Of a stretch of 64,000 nucleotides of DNA, positions 61,254 to 64,000 are shown piece by piece. Numbering within the stretch: the first letter of the stretch is position 1; the number at the start of each line of letters is the position of its first letter. Position numbers and translations under genes: made by a program. The stretch spans positions 10,616,001 to 10,680,000 of the forward strand of contig OX387201.1 of the NCBI GenBank assembly GCA_947561715.1, in the 5' to 3' direction. The notes below the pieces were generated by a model. That model was not told the DNA's origin. It worked only from the letters and a program-made list of their open reading frames with translations, and ran no database searches. Source of the stretch: Ascidia mentula. Taxonomy: Eukaryota > Chordata > Ascidiacea > Phlebobranchia > Ascidiidae.

Positions 61254-64000
61254 ATGACAGCGAACATTAATTATATTTTCGTTTTAGTGACTCTCAGTGG
61301 AGGATCAGGTGAGGTCGTTTGTTGTGTTGAGCATATTTTGAAGCTTTGTTAACACTGTGTTTTTCATTGCAGCTTTACCAGTGAGTCATGACGTGTGCGA
61401 CGAAGTTTTCAGATCTCTACAATTTGAGAGAACAAATGGAAATCAAACACCGAGTCCAATTGACGTCAACTTTTGCATGGGTGAAGATTTTTTTGCAATT
61501 TTTAACTGATTTAGCATTTTGATTAATTGAAATTCAGTCTTTTGAATGTATAACTTCACTACTATTTTTCAGGTATGATTCAACATCACAGCAGCATTCC
61601 ATGTGCGTTTGACGGAACAACTTGCAACAGAGATTGCGGAGTAATCGGATTTGAAATGGACCAAGCAGGATGTCAAATCAGCTGCAACTGCAAGCTAAGC
61701 GGTTTGTTTGAGGAAGACATTAAGTACGAAGCAGATGATGTTCCTGTCATAGAAATGGTTGGTTTTATTTTTGTGTTTTCTTTGTATATTATTATTTTAT
61801 CATTTTATTACAGTAAAAATCAAAACTGATTCGTATTTGTTACTTAATGTTTTAGAATTACCTTGGTATTCCTAACGATGTCCAGAAAGCTGCTTCTGTT
61901 GGTTTAATGAGATGGAATCAAAACCTTGTTCAAGGCCGCGTCAAAGTACCATACGTCATCAACGACGAAATGAGTGAGTTCACCAAAATTAATGCACTTG
62001 GCTGCTGTCGATTTATACAACACCATAAATATTACAAACAAACATATTGTTTGATTAAAATCTTAAATAAAACAAATTTCGTAATTTGCAAATATCTGCT
62101 CAAATAACCAGTAATTCAGTAATTAAGGAAAAGATACGTTTTTTTTCTTTAAATTTCTGACTCCAAAGGTGTACACTAAAGAACTTTATACACAGTGTTT
62201 CATTTATTTTTTAGCTGTCAAAGCCAAGACCGCTATTAGAATGGCAATTGCAGCATTCAGTGAAAAAACCTGTGTTGATTTTGTCGAAAGAGGCGAAGAA
62301 CGAGATTATATTCATTTTGTATCAAGAGGCGGTTGCTGGTAATTGTTTTATTCACACTAACTTCCTCTGTAAATGCAACTACAGTAATTGGAGAAACATA
62401 ATTTTGGTGCAGGTCGTACGTTGGACGTAGAGGAGGAAGTCAAGAAATATCAATTGGAAATGGTTGTGAATGGAAGGGTGTAGTTCAACATGAACTGATG
62501 CACGCTTTGGGATTCTGGCACGAACAATCACGACCTGACAGGGACGAGCACGTCATTATACAGCTGGAGAATGTTATGGCCGGTAAGATTTGAGAAGAAG
62601 TCCCCTGAAAATTATTTAGATAAACTGCGAACGTGTTTCTGTTTGCAGGCAAAGAGAATAACTTCAATGTTCGTAACTCTGTTATGTCTTTCGGTTCCCC
62701 GTACGACCCTTCCTCCCTCATGCACTATGGGGGATACGCTTTTTCCAAAAACCTGCGACCGACGATTTTACATCGCTCTACAAACGAACCGATCCAATCA
62801 CAACGCAACGGATTCACAGAACATGACCTGACTCAGATTAACGCCATGTACGAGTGCCCCGTGTCAGTAATTAATTCTACATCTCCGACATCAACACGTG
62901 AGTTAATTCAAGCACTTAAAGACGTTGAGTCAAATTTGCTTTTTCTTGTGGTTTTAGCAACCTGGAGCGAATGGGGTCTTTGGGGAAAGTGTTCAGTCAG
63001 TTGTGGCGAAGGAACGAACACAAGAACACGTAGTTGTATATTTAACGGCGTCCAAATGAAAGATGGATGTATTGGGACATCGACTGAGACCAAAAGTTGT
63101 AAGATGAAGATGTGTTTGACAACGTCCACCGTTAGTGGATCCTGGGGATCCTGGCAATCATGGGGAACTTGCTCGAAATCTTGTGGAAATGGATTAAGAT
63201 GGAGGTGGGTTTTGCGGCTGGTCGTAACTAATATAAGTGAAATAAAATATGAAAGTGTCTTTTCTTTTTAGGAAACAAAAGTGTGTTGGTGGCTATCAGA
63301 GGAACAAAGGCTGTGATGGACTTATTTGGCAATCTTCAACATGTAACACGCACCATTGCATTTCTGTGTCACGTGAGATCACAATAACTTACATAGTATT
63401 ATGTACTTGGGTTGCAGACTGATCTAAATAATGTCCTGAATTCTTTGTAGAACTCAGCATATTTGGTGAGGAGCGATGGGTGTTCTCTGATCACGTTTGC
63501 AGATACGGAAAAATATACGCTGGTGATTTTAATGGTGACGGGAGGGGCGATTTACTCTGCTACTACTCTGATGACTGGACGTGAGTTAGTTAAATATTTT
63601 CTTATTTGCTATGTTATAATTCATGACGTCTTTTGTGTTTAGGGTTGTCTATTTGGCGACATCTAGCGGAAGGTTTAGTTCGCCAGATTGGCAAAAATCT
63701 GTGAAAACCTGCAAGAATTTCAACGCCCCTGGAAAACTGATGGTTGGCGATCTAAATGGGGATGGACGGGACGACATACTTTGTCAGGACCCAAGCAACG
63801 GGTAACTCTCAAAAAATAACAAACTGAACGTATTTTGTTGTCACCTTTATCAATATTTTTCGTTTTTTACCTTTTAGCACCATTCGGGTTTCTTTTGCTA
63901 AAGTTGATGGGTTTGAGACAGAAGTAAGCTGGGAAAAGAACTTCAACGACTTTTGCAATGATCAGCAAAACGACCTAATGTTAATTGATGTGAATGGGGA
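61254..64000 (+). CDS. Secreted astacin metalloprotease with TSP1 and VCBS-like repeats (gene B), 3' end outside window
   Basis: Exons: 61254-61308, 61373-61480, 61573-61757, 61856-61973, 62215-62338, 62413-62582, 62649-62897, 62958-63204, 63272-63372, 63451-63580, 63643-63801, 63878-64000+. About 589 residues are seen. Layout equals gene A: signal peptide ([17 protein letters not shown]), Cys-rich pro-region, astacin domain with identical [19 protein letters not shown] and Met-turn SLMHYGG, TSP1 repeats ([31 protein letters not shown]) and VCBS loops [18 protein letters not shown]. Exons 3-6 match gene A in length (185, 118, 124, 170 nt), showing a duplication. An extra intron splits the region that is one exon (57441-57214) in gene A. 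About 20-40 C-terminal residues should lie beyond the window, judging from gene A. Confidence 0.9.

Overview
The window is animal nuclear DNA: AT-rich, with short GT-AG introns (mostly about 70-1,000 bp), single copies of conserved metazoan genes, and many small transposons. The compact genes, one Dishevelled gene, lineage-specific secreted metalloproteases and possible trans-splice acceptors fit an ascidian tunicate of Ciona type. That placement is inference; no species marker was read.

Layout. 1-3837: fossil BEL/Pao LTR retroelement, cut by the window edge and lying inside an older LINE whose 3' end continues to about 4557. 4558-5543: foldback DNA element with long terminal inverted repeats and an internal 57-bp repeat array. 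5735-10922 (+): Mediator subunit MED15, 13 exons. 11548-12923 (-): TMEM164. 13121-14434 (-): single-exon WDR18. 14435-19425: mostly unassigned, with a hAT-type MITE and weak open frames. 19426-26426 (-): complete Dishevelled gene (DIX-PDZ-DEP), 16 exons, with a MITE in intron 1. 26427-29087: no supported gene. 29088-29890 (-): unrecognised Cys/Tyr/His-rich protein. 30152-35484 (-): secreted protein with a von Willebrand A domain and laminin-type EGF repeats; a decayed VWA paralogue lies upstream at about 37166-38260. 39045-39936: tRNA-like relic and a second hAT-type MITE. 40046-41184 (-): small TIR-domain protein ending in a CaaX box. 42150-55727 (+): Kazrin, 16 exons, with a second possible first exon. 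56544-59692 (-) and 61254-64000+ (+): two head-to-head paralogues of an astacin-thrombospondin-VCBS secreted metalloprotease, the second running off the window.

How the genes relate. There is no single pathway. MED15 (transcription), WDR18 (ribosome biogenesis) and TMEM164 (lipid acyltransferase family) are housekeeping genes. Dishevelled is the Wnt hub and Kazrin a junction and trafficking scaffold. The VWA-LE protein, the Cys/Tyr-rich protein and the astacin pair look extracellular. The TIR protein looks like an innate-immunity or NAD-metabolism factor. Exon boundaries were called by hand from reading frame, phase, splice consensus and recalled family sequence; for the main genes the summed exon lengths are exact multiples of three.
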